A stretch of 64,000 bases of DNA, from the NCBI RefSeq assembly GCF_002086735.1, contig NZ_MVIJ01000005.1, forward strand, positions 96,781 to 160,780. The letters run 5' to 3'. The DNA is from Mycobacterium scrofulaceum. Its GTDB lineage: Bacteria; Actinomycetota; Actinomycetes; Mycobacteriales; Mycobacteriaceae. This document shows positions 1 to 11,632 of this stretch, piece by piece. The notes under the pieces were generated by a model. It did not search any database. It was not told the origin of the DNA and worked only from the letters and a program-made list of their open reading frames with translations. Each line of letters opens with the position of its first letter. Position 1 is the stretch's first letter. Position numbers and translations under genes: made by a program.

Positions 1-1
1 C

Positions 2-613
2 GCCGAGGAGGACCTGAAGTCCCTCAAGCCGTTCATCAAGGAGTACCAGCCGGTGCTCTTCGGCGTGGGTAGCGGCGCGGATGTGCTGCGCAAGGCGGGG
101 TATCGGCCCCAAGTCATCGTGGGCGACCCCGACCACATCAGCGCCGACGCCCTCAAGTGCGGCGCCCAGGTCGTCCTGCCCGCCGACGCCGACGGCCACG
201 CCCCCGGCCTGGAGCGCATCCAGGATCTCGGCGTCGGGGCGATGACCTTTCCGGCCGCGGGCTCGGCGATCGACCTGGCCCTGCTGCTGGCCGACCATCA
301 CGGCGCCGCTCTGCTGGTGACCGCGGGCCACACCGCCAACATCGAGACGTTCTTCGACCGCACCCGCGCGCACAGCAACCCGTCGACCTTCCTGACCAGG
401 CTGCGGGTGGGGGAGAAGGTGGTGGACGCCAAGGCCGTGGCCACCCTGTACCGCAACCACATCTCCGCGGGCGCCATCGCGCTGCTTGCGCTGACGATGT
501 TGATCGCCGTCATCGTCGCCCTGTGGGTGTCGCGCAGCGACGGCGTGGTTCTGCACTGGGTGAGCGACTACTGGAACCACTTCTCCCTCTGGGTTCAGCA
601 CTTGGTGACGTAG
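2..613 (+). CDS. steA: SteA-like cell-division/septum protein, C-terminal part (left-truncated)
   Basis: The frame is open from the first bases, so the gene begins outside the window. The visible part keeps a GDPDH motif near residue 43, of the kind seen in thiamin pyrophosphokinase-like folds. A single hydrophobic segment lies near the C-terminus (about residues 150-175), followed by a short tail. This is the layout of the actinobacterial SteA family (Rv1697 in M. tuberculosis), linked in corynebacteria to cytokinesis and cell-wall integrity. The next gene, mctB, starts 8 nt downstream, the same order as Rv1697-Rv1698, which supports the call. The internal GTG at 53 is not the true start. 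Confidence 0.85.
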   Translation, partial: AEEDLKSLKPFIKEYQPVLFGVGSGADVLRKAGYRPQVIVGDPDHISADALKCGAQVVLPADADGHAPGLERIQDLGVGAMTFPAAGSAIDLALLLADHHGAALLVTAGHTANIETFFDRTRAHSNPSTFLTRLRVGEKVVDAKAVATLYRNHISAGAIALLALTMLIAVIVALWVSRSDGVVLHWVSDYWNHFSLWVQHLVT

Positions 614-621
614 GGCCCACG

Positions 622-1566
622 ATGATCTCGCTACGTCAACACGCGTTATCGCTGGCCGCCGTCTTCCTGGCGCTGGCCGTGGGGGTCGTGCTCGGTTCCG
701 GCTTGCTGTCCGACACCCTGCTGTCCAGCCTGCGTGACGAGAAGCGGGACCTGCACACCCAGATCGACGGGCTCAACGACCAGAAGAATGTGCTGAACGA
801 AAAGCTCAGTGCAGCAAACAGTTTCGACACCCAACTGGCCGGCCGGATGGTGCACGACGCGCTGGGCGGCAAGTCGGTCGTGGTGTTTCGCACCCCGGAC
901 GCCCAAGACGACGACGTCGCCGCGGTGACCAAGGTCATCGGTCAGGCCGGTGGCGCGGTGACCGGGACCGTGTCGCTGACGAACGAGTTCGTCGAGGCCA
1001 ACTCCGCGGAGAAGCTGCAGACCGTGGTGAACTCCTCGATCCTGCCGGCCGGTCAGCAATTGAGCACCAAGCTCGTCGACCAGGGTTCGCAGGCCGGCGA
1101 CCTGATGGGCATCGCCCTGCTGATCAACGCCAACCCCGCGGTGCCGCCGGTCGAGGAGGCCCAGCGCGACACGGTGCTGGCCGCGCTGCGCGACACGGGA
1201 TTCATCACCTATCAGCCCACCGAGCACATGGCCGCGGCCAACGCCGCGCTGGTCGTCACCGGCGGGTCGTTGCCCCAGGACGCCGGCAACCGGGGCGTCA
1301 GCGTCGCCCGGTTCGCCGCGGCCATGGCGCCGCACGGTTCGGGCACCCTGCTCGCCGGGCGGGACGGTTCGGCGACGGGGGCCGCGGCCGTCGCCGTGAC
1401 CCGCGCCGACGCGGCGATGAACTCCGCGGTCAGCACCGTCGACGACGTCGACACCGCGCCCGGGCGGATCACCGCCGTGCTGGGATTGCACGACCTGCTG
1501 GGCGGCGGACACGCCGGTCAGTACGGCACCGGTCACGGCGCCACGTCGATCACGGTGCCCCAGTAG
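622..1566 (+). CDS. mctB: Copper transporter / outer-membrane channel MctB
   Basis: The protein has 314 residues, the usual length of the Rv1698 family. It begins with one hydrophobic segment (about residues 8-30), followed by a coiled-coil-like stretch rich in Lys, Glu, Gln and Asn (about 35-65) and a long Ala/Thr/Val-rich domain. In M. tuberculosis MctB prevents copper accumulation and was described as an outer-membrane channel. The ATG at 622 is chosen because it places the membrane segment at the N-terminus and leaves 8 nt after steA. An in-frame extension upstream lies inside steA and is a shadow. There is no clear Shine-Dalgarno, so translation is probably coupled to steA. Confidence 0.9.
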   Translation: MISLRQHALSLAAVFLALAVGVVLGSGLLSDTLLSSLRDEKRDLHTQIDGLNDQKNVLNEKLSAANSFDTQLAGRMVHDALGGKSVVVFRTPDAQDDDVAAVTKVIGQAGGAVTGTVSLTNEFVEANSAEKLQTVVNSSILPAGQQLSTKLVDQGSQAGDLMGIALLINANPAVPPVEEAQRDTVLAALRDTGFITYQPTEHMAAANAALVVTGGSLPQDAGNRGVSVARFAAAMAPHGSGTLLAGRDGSATGAAAVAVTRADAAMNSAVSTVDDVDTAPGRITAVLGLHDLLGGGHAGQYGTGHGATSITVPQ

Positions 1567-1648
1567 CGGGCGTGTTTCCACGGCGCCGCGGTCGTGGATG
1601 TTAGGGTGGGTTTCCGTGGGTCGGCAGGCCCAACTAGTTATTCGCTAG

Positions 1649-4051
<2,403 letters not shown>

Positions 4052-4055
<4 letters not shown>

Positions 4056-4993
4056 CAACGGCGGTCCTGGACACCCAACTGCAGGGCTACCTGGATCACC
4101 TCACCATCGAACGGGGCGTCGCGGCGAACACCCTGAGCTCCTATCGCCGCGACCTGCGCCGCTACACCAAGCACCTGTCGGACCGCGGAATTCACGACCT
4201 GGCGAAGGTCGGCGAGGACGACGTGAGCGAGTTCCTGGTGGCGCTGCGCCGCGGCGACCCCGACGCGGGAACCGCCGCGCTGTCCGCGGTGTCGGCGGCG
4301 CGGGCCCTGATCGCGGTGCGCGGCCTGCACCGGTTCGCCGCCGCCGAGGGGCTCGCCGAGCTGGACGTGGCGCGGGCCGTGCGGCCCCCGGCACCGGGCC
4401 GCCGGCTGCCCAAGAGCCTGACCATCGACCAGGTGCTGGCCCTGCTGGAAGGGGCGGGCGGCGACAGCGCGTCGGACGGCCCGCTCACGTTGCGCAACCG
4501 GGCGCTGCTCGAGCTGCTGTACTCCACCGGCGCGCGGATCTCCGAGGCGGTCGGCCTCGACGTCGACGACATCGACAGCCGGGCCCGCTCGGTGCTATTG
4601 CGCGGCAAGGGCGGCAAGCAGCGACTGGTGCCGATCGGGCGGCCCGCCGTGCAGGCGCTGGACGCCTACCTGGTGCGTGGCCGCCCGGACCTGGCCCGCC
4701 GCGGCCGCGGGACACCGGCCATCTTCCTCAACGTGCGCGGCGGGCGGCTGTCGCGGCAGAGCGCCTGGCAGGTGCTGCAGGACGCCGCCGAGCGCGCCGG
4801 GATCACGTCGGGCGTCTCGCCGCACATGCTGCGGCACTCGTTCGCCACCCACCTGCTCGAGGGCGGCGCCGACGTCCGGGTGGTGCAGGAGTTGCTGGGA
4901 CACGCCTCGGTGACGACGACGCAGATCTACACGATGGTCACCGTGCACGCGCTGCGCGAGGTATGGGCCGGCGCCCACCCGCGCGCGCAGTAA
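4052..4993 (+). CDS. xerD: Tyrosine recombinase XerD
   Basis: XerD resolves chromosome dimers at dif together with XerC, at the FtsK-containing septum. The protein has 313 residues. An N-terminal SAM-like core-binding domain (about 1-95) is followed by the catalytic domain with Arg in TGARISE, Lys in [16 protein letters not shown], the HAS motif in LLGHASV and the nucleophile Tyr in QIYTM. ATGA overlaps the preceding stop. It sits in the core gene order next to ScpAB and ParA, so it is housekeeping and not the integrase of the island further right. Confidence 0.94.
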
Positions 4994-4998
4994 GCGCG

Positions 4999-5751
4999 TC
5001 AGCCCACGAACTCGGACACCAGCACGAGGTCGGACACCAGCGACTGGTATTCCAGGTGCGCCTTGTGCTCGACCGTGTTGAATTGCGTGCCCTGCTGCTG
5101 TCGCATGTAGGCACGGTACTTCGGCGCGCCCGGCACCCGGACGTTGTCGGCGACCACGATCGCGCCCGGGCGCAACCAGCCGCGCGCCGTGATGCTGTGC
5201 AGGTCGTCCAGGTAGGCGTCCTTGTCGTGGTCGAGGAACAGAAAGTCGAGGGCGCCGGCCGCGAACCCGTGCTCGCCGGCCAGCAGGTCCAGCGTGCGTC
5301 CGTCGTCGCCGATCGTGCCGACGACGCAGGTCACCCGGTCGGCGACGCCGGCGTGGGCCCAGATCCGCCGGGCGTTGGCGGCGTTGGCCTCGGCGAGTTC
5401 GACCGAATACACCTTGGCGTTCGGGGCGGCGCGGGCGATGCGCAGCGCGCCGTATCCCACGTAGGTGCCCAGCTCGAGTGCGACAGCCGGGGCGGCGCGG
5501 CGCACCGCTGCGTCGAGGATCTGCCCCTTCTCGTCGCCGACGTTGATCAGCATCGACTTCTCGTAGGCGAACTTGTCGATGGTGGCCAGCACGTCGTCGA
5601 TGTCGCCGGCCTTGGCGTTGCGCAGTACGTAGTCGACCGCGGCGGCCTCGCGTCCGTCGCCGATCTGACCGGTCGTGGTGATGTTGCGCGCCCCGGTCGC
5701 CATCCGCCAGACCGACCAGCGCAGCAGGGGAATCCGTCGCTTGAGATCCAT
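4999..5751 (-). CDS. Catechol-O-methyltransferase-like class I SAM methyltransferase
   Basis: The protein has 250 residues. The SAM-binding motif I is ALELGTYVGYGALRIA. The metal and catalytic residues of the COMT fold are present: LDHDKDAY (Asp, Lys) and VVADNV followed by PGAPKYRAY, which parallels the ADNVIVPGAP segment of mammalian COMT. It should therefore transfer a methyl group to a catechol-like hydroxyl in a Mg-dependent way; the mycobacterial substrate is unknown. The ATG at 5751 was preferred because the longer reading frame upstream (to 5946) is low-complexity Arg/Pro sequence. It is convergent with xerD, with only 5 nt between the stops. The M. tuberculosis counterpart is Rv1703c. 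Confidence 0.85.
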   Translation of the reverse strand: MDLKRRIPLLRWSVWRMATGARNITTTGQIGDGREAAAVDYVLRNAKAGDIDDVLATIDKFAYEKSMLINVGDEKGQILDAAVRRAAPAVALELGTYVGYGALRIARAAPNAKVYSVELAEANAANARRIWAHAGVADRVTCVVGTIGDDGRTLDLLAGEHGFAAGALDFLFLDHDKDAYLDDLHSITARGWLRPGAIVVADNVRVPGAPKYRAYMRQQQGTQFNTVEHKAHLEYQSLVSDLVLVSEFVG

Positions 5752-6073
5752 GACGACACAGTAGTGCGGACAGGTGTCGGGCCGCGGGCTCCGAGATGGC
5801 CACCAGGGTCGTCGCGGGGCCGGCGACCGCGACCCTCGCGGCAATCTCGGCGCGGCGCCGGCGCCCCGAGATCGCCCGCGGCATCGACTGTGAAACCCGC
5901 CCACCAGCTTCCTGGTGATGCTGCTGTGACAGCTGTTAACGATCACCGCCGCCAGCCGCGCTACCAGCGCAAATCCGGCGAAATTGGCTGGTGAATTGCC
6001 TGCGGGTCGCCCGGCTTCCGCGCGCGCACCCGTTAGACTTTCGGTCGATGTTCACCTCCCGAACACCCCCGCC
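5752..6073. promoter_or_regulatory. Divergent intergenic region with parA promoter element and a 9-codon leader ORF
   Basis: This 322-nt gap separates the divergent COMT gene and parA. A TANNNT-type -10 box (TAGACT) lies at 6034-6039. An ATG follows at 6048, 8 nt after the box, which is compatible with a leaderless transcript. It opens a short ORF, MFTSRTPPP, whose TGA (6075-6077) overlaps the likely parA ATG at 6074. No convincing -35 element was seen. The promoter and leader ORF are inferences. Confidence 0.4.
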
Positions 6074-6940
6074 ATGATGACCGAGCAGCCGGACAGCGGC
6101 GTCGAGCTCGGTCTGACCGGGCGGCCGCCGCGGGCGATCCCGGAACCGCAGCCGCGCACCTCGCACGGCCCGGCCAAGGTCGTCGCGATGTGCAACCAGA
6201 AGGGTGGCGTCGGGAAGACCACGTCGACCATCAACCTGGGCGCGGCGCTCGCCGAATACGGCCGGCGGGTGTTGCTGGTGGACATGGACCCGCAGGGCGC
6301 ACTGTCCGCGGGGCTCGGCGTCCCGCACTACGAGTTGGAGAAGACCATCCACAACGTGCTGGTCGAGCCGCGGGTGTCGATCGACGACGTGCTGCTGCAG
6401 ACCCGGATCAAGCACATGGACCTGGTGCCCAGCAACATCGACCTGTCCGCCGCCGAGATCCAGCTGGTCAACGAGGTCGGGCGGGAACAGACCTTGGGCA
6501 GGGCGCTGCACCCGGTGCTGGACCGCTACGACTACGTGCTGATCGACTGCCAGCCGTCGCTCGGCCTGCTCACGGTCAACGGGCTGGCCTGCGCCGACGG
6601 CGTGGTGATCCCCACCGAATGCGAGTTCTTCTCGCTGCGCGGCCTGGCGCTGCTGACCGACACCGTCGACAAGGTGCGCGACCGGCTCAACCCGAAGCTG
6701 GACATCAGCGGCATCTTGCTCACCCGCTACGACCCGCGCACCGTCAACGCCCGCGAGGTGATGGCCCGGGTGGTGGAGCGGTTCGGCGACCTGGTGTTCG
6801 ACACCGTGATCACCCGGACCGTCCGCTTCCCGGAGACCAGCGTGGCCGGCGAACCGATCACCACGTGGGCCCCGAAGTCGACGGGCGCCATCGCTTACCG
6901 CGCCCTGGCCCGCGAGTTCATCGACCGATTCGGCGCGTGA
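6074..6940 (+). CDS. ParA/Soj-family chromosome-partitioning ATPase (Rv1708-like)
   Basis: This is a deviant Walker-type P-loop ATPase that acts with the neighbouring ScpA/ScpB in chromosome segregation. The P-loop is NQKGGVGKTT, with switch motifs VDMDPQG and LIDCQPSLG. It has 288 residues from the ATG at 6074. An in-frame TTG at 5984 would add 30 Arg/Pro-rich residues but would start upstream of the proposed promoter box, so 6074 (or the adjacent ATG at 6077) is preferred. The last codon and stop overlap the scpA GTG start as GTGA. This is the second-locus ParA of mycobacteria, distinct from ParA next to oriC. Confidence 0.9.
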   Translation: MMTEQPDSGVELGLTGRPPRAIPEPQPRTSHGPAKVVAMCNQKGGVGKTTSTINLGAALAEYGRRVLLVDMDPQGALSAGLGVPHYELEKTIHNVLVEPRVSIDDVLLQTRIKHMDLVPSNIDLSAAEIQLVNEVGREQTLGRALHPVLDRYDYVLIDCQPSLGLLTVNGLACADGVVIPTECEFFSLRGLALLTDTVDKVRDRLNPKLDISGILLTRYDPRTVNAREVMARVVERFGDLVFDTVITRTVRFPETSVAGEPITTWAPKSTGAIAYRALAREFIDRFGA

Positions 6941-7752
6941 CGGCCAGCGCGAACGGTGAGGCGCCAGCCAAGAACGGTTTTCAAGTCCGCCTGACCAACT
7001 TCGAGGGGCCGTTCGATCTGCTGCTGCAGCTGATCTTCGCCCATCGCCTCGACGTCACCGAGGTGGCGCTGCACCAGGTCACCGACGACTTCATCGCCTA
7101 CACCCGCGAGATCGGCTCGCAGCTCGACCTGGAGGAGACCACGGCGTTCCTGGTGGTCGCCGCGACGCTGCTCGACCTCAAGGCCGCGCGGCTGTTGCCG
7201 GCCGGTCAGGTCGACGACGAAGAGGACCTGGCGCTGCTCGAGGTGCGCGACCTGCTGTTCGCCAGGCTGCTGCAGTACCGCGCGTTCAAGCACGTCGCGG
7301 AGATGTTCGCCGAGCTGGAGGCCACGGCGCTGCGCAGCTATCCGCGCGCCGTGGCGCTCGAGGACCGGTTCACCGAGCTGCTGCCGGAGGTGATGCTCGG
7401 CGTCGACGCCGAGCGGTTCGCCCAGATCGCCGCGATCGCGTTCAGCCCGCGCCCCGTGCCCACGGTGTCCATCGGTCACCTGCACGAGGTGTCGGTCTCG
7501 GTCCCCGAGCAGGCCAAGAAGCTGCTGGAGATCCTGGAGGGCCGCGGCAGCGGCCACTGGGCCACGTTCTCCGAGCTGGTCGCCGACTGCCAGGCGCCGA
7601 TGGAGGTCGTCGGGCGCTTCCTGGCGCTGCTCGAGCTGTATCGGAGCCGGGCGGTAGCATTCGACCAGTCGGAGCCGCTGGGCGTGCTCCAGATTTCATG
7701 GACCGGGGAACGTCCGGCCAACGAAGCCTTGGTAGAAGTGCGGGACGAATAA
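6937..7752 (+). CDS. scpA: Segregation and condensation protein A
   Basis: ScpA is the kleisin subunit of the SMC-ScpAB condensin. The protein has 271 residues and begins with the conserved FQVRLTNFEGPFDLLLQLI segment. It continues with helical sequence (DLEEATTAFLVVAATLLDLKA-like) and ends with a winged-helix region. The GTG at 6937 overlaps the parA stop by 4 nt. The stop TAA shares its last base with the scpB ATG. Confidence 0.95.
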   Translation: MTASANGEAPAKNGFQVRLTNFEGPFDLLLQLIFAHRLDVTEVALHQVTDDFIAYTREIGSQLDLEETTAFLVVAATLLDLKAARLLPAGQVDDEEDLALLEVRDLLFARLLQYRAFKHVAEMFAELEATALRSYPRAVALEDRFTELLPEVMLGVDAERFAQIAAIAFSPRPVPTVSIGHLHEVSVSVPEQAKKLLEILEGRGSGHWATFSELVADCQAPMEVVGRFLALLELYRSRAVAFDQSEPLGVLQISWTGERPANEALVEVRDE

Positions 7753-8447
7753 TGAGCGACGAGCTGCCCGAGGGAGACCTCGACGTGGGCATCCCGGACA
7801 TCGCCGAGGCGGCGCCGATGGACGCCGAGGAACTCGGCTCCGTGCTGGAGGCCCTGCTGCTGGTCGTCGACACCCCCGCCACCGCCGAGGCGCTGGGCGC
7901 CGCCACGCAGCAACCCGTGTACCGGGTCGCCGCCCGACTGCAGCAGATGGCCGACGAGCTCAACGAGCGCGACAGCGGCATCGACCTGCGCCAGACCGGC
8001 GAGGGCTGGCGGCTGTACACCCGCGCCCGGTTCGCGCCGTACGTGGAGAAGCTGTTGCTGGACGGCGCGCGATCCAAACTCACCCGCGCCGCGCTGGAGA
8101 CGCTGGCCGTGGTCGCCTATCGCCAGCCGGTGACCCGCGCGCGGGTCAGCGCGGTGCGCGGCGTCAACGTGGACGCCGTCATGCGCACGCTCCTGGCGCG
8201 CGGCCTGATCACCGAGGCCGGCGTCGACGACGACACCGGTGCGGTGACGTTCGCGACCACCGAGCTGTTCTTGGAGCGGTTGGGGCTGACGTCGCTGGCC
8301 GACCTGCCCGACATCGCCCCGCTGCTTCCCGACGTCGACACGATCGAGGACCTGAGCGAATCTTTGGACAACGAACCGCGTTTCATCAAACTCGCGGGCG
8401 GCCAGCCGTCCGAGCAGGCGCTGACATTCGACGTGGACCAGGATTGA
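7752..8447 (+). CDS. scpB: Segregation and condensation protein B
   Basis: ScpB is the winged-helix partner of ScpA in the SMC complex. It has 231 residues, the same length as M. tuberculosis ScpB. Two winged-helix domains are recognisable, with the conserved LAVVAYRQPVTRARVSAVRG segment around residues 118-137. The ATG start overlaps the scpA stop by 1 nt, and the TGA stop overlaps the rluB start as TGATG. Confidence 0.95.
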   Translation: MSDELPEGDLDVGIPDIAEAAPMDAEELGSVLEALLLVVDTPATAEALGAATQQPVYRVAARLQQMADELNERDSGIDLRQTGEGWRLYTRARFAPYVEKLLLDGARSKLTRAALETLAVVAYRQPVTRARVSAVRGVNVDAVMRTLLARGLITEAGVDDDTGAVTFATTELFLERLGLTSLADLPDIAPLLPDVDTIEDLSESLDNEPRFIKLAGGQPSEQALTFDVDQD

Positions 8448-9190
8448 TGGTCGAGACCGAGGGGATCCGCCTGCAAAAGGTGTTGTCCCAGGCCGGAATT
8501 GCGTCGCGGCGGGCCGCCGAGAAGTTGATCATCGACGGCCGCGTCGAGGTCGACGGGCAGGTCGTGACGGAGCTGGGCACCCGGGTGGACCCCGACGCGT
8601 CGGTGATCCGCGTGGACGGCGCCCGGGTCGTCCTCGACGAGTCGCTGGTGTACCTGGCGCTGAACAAGCCACGGGGCATGCATTCCACCATGTCGGACGA
8701 CCGGGGCCGGCCGTGCATCGGCGACCTGGTGGAGCGCAAGGTGCGGGGCAACAAGAACCTGTTTCACGTGGGGCGGCTGGACGCCGACACCGAGGGGCTG
8801 ATCCTGCTGACCAACGACGGCGAGCTGGCGCACCGGCTGATGCATCCCTCCCATGAGGTGCCCAAGACGTACCTGGCGACGGTCACGGGGTCGGTGCCGC
8901 GGGGGGTGGGCAAGAAGCTCAAGGCGGGAATCGAATTGGACGACGGCCCGGCTCGCGTCGACGATTTCGCGGTGGTGGACGCCATTCCGGGCAAGACGCT
9001 GGTGCGGGTGGTGTTGCACGAGGGGCGCAATCGCATCGTGCGCAGGCTGCTGGGTGCCGCCGGCTTCCCGGTGGAGGCGCTGGTGCGCACCGACATCGGA
9101 CCGGTGTCGCTGGGCAAGCAGCGGCCGGGCAGCATCCGGGCACTCAACCGGGGTGAAGTCGGGCAGCTGTACAAGGCGGTGGGCCTGTGA
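8447..9190 (+). CDS. rluB: 23S rRNA pseudouridine synthase, RluB/RsuA family
   Basis: The enzyme isomerises a specific uridine in rRNA. The protein has 247 residues. An N-terminal S4 RNA-binding domain ([22 protein letters not shown]) is followed by the pseudouridine synthase domain with the catalytic Asp in [10 protein letters not shown] and the GRNRIVRR segment. The ATG at 8447 overlaps the scpB TGA; a TTG 3 nt upstream is also in frame. The TGA stop lies inside a GTGA that also begins the 60-bp repeat described separately. Confidence 0.93.
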   Translation: MVETEGIRLQKVLSQAGIASRRAAEKLIIDGRVEVDGQVVTELGTRVDPDASVIRVDGARVVLDESLVYLALNKPRGMHSTMSDDRGRPCIGDLVERKVRGNKNLFHVGRLDADTEGLILLTNDGELAHRLMHPSHEVPKTYLATVTGSVPRGVGKKLKAGIELDDGPARVDDFAVVDAIPGKTLVRVVLHEGRNRIVRRLLGAAGFPVEALVRTDIGPVSLGKQRPGSIRALNRGEVGQLYKAVGL

Positions 9191-9306
9191 GCGGAACGAG
9201 CGGAACGAACGCAGTGAGTGACGGGAGTGAAGCGAACCATCGGCCTGTGAGCGGAACGAGCGGAACGAACGCAGTGAGTGACGGGAGTGAAGCGAACCAT
9301 CGGCCT
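9187..9306 (+). repeat. Two exact tandem copies of a 60-bp unit (MIRU-like) between rluB and cmk
   Basis: Positions 9187-9246 and 9247-9306 are identical. Nine further bases of identity (GGCCTGTGA at 9182, 9242 and 9302) mark the three junctions. Each unit begins with GTGA and has no stop in the cmk frame, so two copies add 40 codons in frame upstream of cmk. Length, position in a tightly overlapping operon and the preserved stop/start overlap resemble mycobacterial interspersed repetitive units. A database comparison would be needed to assign the family. Copy number may vary between strains. Confidence 0.9.
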
Positions 9307-9990
9307 GTGACCGCGGTGGTGGTGGCCATCGACGGGCCGGCGGGCACCGGAAAGTCCTCGGTGTCAAGGGGATTGGCCCGCGCGCTGGGTGCCCGCTACC
9401 TGGACACCGGGGCGATGTACCGGATGGTGACGCTGGCGGTGTTGCGCGCAGGCGTCGACCCGGCGGACGCCGAAGCCGTCGGGCGGATCGGCGCGACCGC
9501 GCCGCTTTCGGTCGACTACCACGTCGATGGCGACCGGTATGTCCTTGGTGGAGAAGATGTTTCGACCGAGATTCGCGGTGACGAGGTGACTCGCGCCGTC
9601 TCGGCGGTGTCGTCGGTGCCCGCCGTGCGCGCCCGCCTCGTCGGGCTGCAGCGCGAAATGGCCGAGGGGCCCGGCAGCGTCGTCGTCGAGGGTCGCGACA
9701 TCGGGACCGTCGTCCTGCCCGACGCTCCGCTGAAGATCTTCTTGACCGCCTCGGCCGAAACCCGCGCCCGGCGCCGCAACGACCAGAACGTCGCGGCCGG
9801 GCTCACCGACGACTACGACGCGGTGCTGACCGACGTCCGGCGGCGCGACCACCTGGATTCCACCCGGGCGGTGTCGCCGCTGCGCGCCGCGTCGGACGCG
9901 GTGGTCGTCGACACCAGCGAGATGACCGAGGCGCAGGTGCTCGACCACCTGCTGGAGCTGGTCGAGCAGCGAAGCGGGGCGGTGCGATGA
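9307..9990 (+). CDS. cmk: Cytidylate kinase
   Basis: The enzyme phosphorylates CMP/dCMP using ATP. The protein has 227 residues from the GTG at 9307. The P-loop is GPAGTGKSS, followed by DTGAMYR and the [11 protein letters not shown] segment, with a basic RRRDHLDS segment near the lid. The frame is also open upstream through the two 60-bp repeat units, with GTG codons at 9187 and 9247. Starts there would give a 20- or 40-residue repetitive extension ([12 protein letters not shown]...) that is not part of the family. The GTG at 9307 gives the expected length. The stop overlaps der as ATGA. Confidence 0.93.
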   Translation: MTAVVVAIDGPAGTGKSSVSRGLARALGARYLDTGAMYRMVTLAVLRAGVDPADAEAVGRIGATAPLSVDYHVDGDRYVLGGEDVSTEIRGDEVTRAVSAVSSVPAVRARLVGLQREMAEGPGSVVVEGRDIGTVVLPDAPLKIFLTASAETRARRRNDQNVAAGLTDDYDAVLTDVRRRDHLDSTRAVSPLRAASDAVVVDTSEMTEAQVLDHLLELVEQRSGAVR

Positions 9991-11387
9991 CTTCCGATGG
10001 CACCTGGTCCGACGAAAGCGATTGGGAAACAGTCGAATCCGAGCTCGAAGAGCTGGCCGAGGCCGGTCCCGCGCCGGTGGTGGCGGTGGTCGGTCGGCCC
10101 AACGTCGGCAAGTCGACCCTGGTCAATCGGATCCTGGGCCGGCGCGAGGCCGTCGTGCAGGACGTTCCCGGGGTGACCCGCGACCGGGTGTCCTACGACG
10201 CGCTGTGGACCGGACGCCGGTTCGTGGTGCAGGACACCGGCGGGTGGGAGCCCGACGCCAAGGGCCTGCAACAGTTGGTGGCCGAACAGGCGTCGGTGGC
10301 CATGCGCACCGCCGACGCGGTGATCCTGGTGGTCGACGCCACGGTCGGCGCCACCGCCGCCGACGAGGCGGCCGCCCGGATCCTGCTGCGGTCGGGCAAG
10401 CCGGTCTTCTTGGCCGCCAACAAGGTTGACAGCGAGAAGGGCGAGGCCGACGCGGCGGCGTTGTGGTCGTTGGGGCTCGGCGAGCCGCATGCCGTCAGCG
10501 CGATCCACGGTCGCGGCGTCGCCGACCTGCTCGACCAGGTGCTGGCCGCGGTGCCGGAGGTGTCCGAGGCGGCGCCCGCGCCCGGCGGCCCGCGGCGGGT
10601 GGCGCTGGTCGGCAAGCCGAACGTGGGCAAGAGCTCGCTGCTGAACAAGCTGGCCGGCGATCAGCGCTCGGTGGTGCACGACGTCGCGGGGACGACGGTG
10701 GACCCGGTGGACTCGCTGATCGAGCTGGGCGGCAAGGTGTGGCGGTTCGTCGACACCGCGGGCCTGCGGCGGAAGGTCGGGCAGGCCAGCGGGCACGAGT
10801 TCTACGCGTCCGTGCGCACCCACTCGGCCATCGACTCGGCCGAGGTGGTGGTGGTGCTGATCGACGGCTCGCAGCCGCTGACCGAACAGGATCAGCGGGT
10901 GCTGTCCATGGTCACCGAGGCCGGCCGGGCGCTGGTGCTGGCCTTCAACAAGTGGGACCTGGTCGACGAGGACCGACGCGAACTGCTGGAGCGCGAGATC
11001 GACCGCGAGCTGGTGCAGCTGCGGTGGGCGCAGCGGGTCAACATCTCCGCCCGGACGGGCCGGGCCGTGCAAAAGCTGGTGCCTGCGATGGAGACGGCCC
11101 TGGCGTCGTGGGACATGCGCATCCCGACGGGTCCGCTCAATTCGTGGCTCAAGGAGGTGGTGGCGGCGACGCCGCCGCCGGTGCGCGGGGGCAAGCAGCC
11201 GCGCATCCTCTTCGCCACCCAGGCGACCGCTCGGCCGCCGACGTTCGTGCTGTTCACCACGGGGTTTCTGGAAGCCGGCTACCGGCGCTTCCTGGAGCGC
11301 CGCCTGCGCGAGGCGTTCGGCTTCGAGGGTTCGCCGATCCGGATCAACGTGCGGGTGCGCGAGAAGCGGGGAGCCAAGCGGCGCTGA
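9987..11387 (+). CDS. der: Ribosome-assembly GTPase Der (EngA)
   Basis: Der has two consecutive GTPase domains and acts in assembly of the 50S subunit. The protein has 466 residues. G1 motifs are GRPNVGKST (about residue 35) and GKPNVGKSS (about residue 207). NKWD and DTAG motifs are visible in the second domain, followed by a KH-like C-terminal domain ending in a basic tail. The ATG overlaps the cmk stop. A GC-rich palindrome lies just after the stop, so der probably ends the operon. Confidence 0.96.
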   Translation: MTSDGTWSDESDWETVESELEELAEAGPAPVVAVVGRPNVGKSTLVNRILGRREAVVQDVPGVTRDRVSYDALWTGRRFVVQDTGGWEPDAKGLQQLVAEQASVAMRTADAVILVVDATVGATAADEAAARILLRSGKPVFLAANKVDSEKGEADAAALWSLGLGEPHAVSAIHGRGVADLLDQVLAAVPEVSEAAPAPGGPRRVALVGKPNVGKSSLLNKLAGDQRSVVHDVAGTTVDPVDSLIELGGKVWRFVDTAGLRRKVGQASGHEFYASVRTHSAIDSAEVVVVLIDGSQPLTEQDQRVLSMVTEAGRALVLAFNKWDLVDEDRRELLEREIDRELVQLRWAQRVNISARTGRAVQKLVPAMETALASWDMRIPTGPLNSWLKEVVAATPPPVRGGKQPRILFATQATARPPTFVLFTTGFLEAGYRRFLERRLREAFGFEGSPIRINVRVREKRGAKRR

Positions 11388-11394
11388 GCTGCGG

Positions 11395-11408
11395 AGCGCC
11401 CGGGCGCT
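11395..11408 (+). terminator. Hairpin after der, probable intrinsic terminator
   Basis: AGCGCCCGGGCGCT is a perfect 14-bp palindrome beginning 7 nt after the der stop and is followed by TT. The T-tract is short, as is common in mycobacteria. It would close the parA-der operon before the independent promoter at 11552. A second short palindrome, GTGAGCTCAC, lies at 11415-11424. Confidence 0.5.
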
Positions 11409-11551
11409 TTGAGGGTGAGCTCACGGCTTTCCGTGTGCATCCACGGCGGAAATCCAGCGATTTTGCCGCCCTTATCGCACGCTGCAGGCCCAGGATTCAC
11501 ACTCGACAATCCACGATGCGGGTAATGAAAGCTACATCACAGGCCAGAGCG

Positions 11552-11605
11552 TTGACTTGCGGCTGCTCCCTCCCTAACGTAACCCGTATCTCGGGTTGGT
11601 ATACC
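11552..11605 (+). promoter_or_regulatory. Sigma-A-type promoter with overlapping palindromic operator for the SDR-cyclase-IclR operon
   Basis: TTGACT (11552-11557) and TAACGT (11575-11580) are separated by 17 nt, a good -35/-10 pair. The inverted repeat AACCCG-TATCT-CGGGTT (11581-11597) covers the predicted transcription start, and GGTATACC (11598-11605) is a perfect 8-bp palindrome next to it. An IclR-family regulator is the third gene of the operon, so autoregulation through these sites is a reasonable inference. Confidence 0.6.
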
Positions 11606-11632
11606 CGCATCGTAGGAATTACGGAGACAGCG

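Noticed and set aside
646..1581. Long minus-strand ORF opposite mctB
   Set aside because: Arg/Gly/His-rich shadow of a GC-rich gene; no family resemblance.
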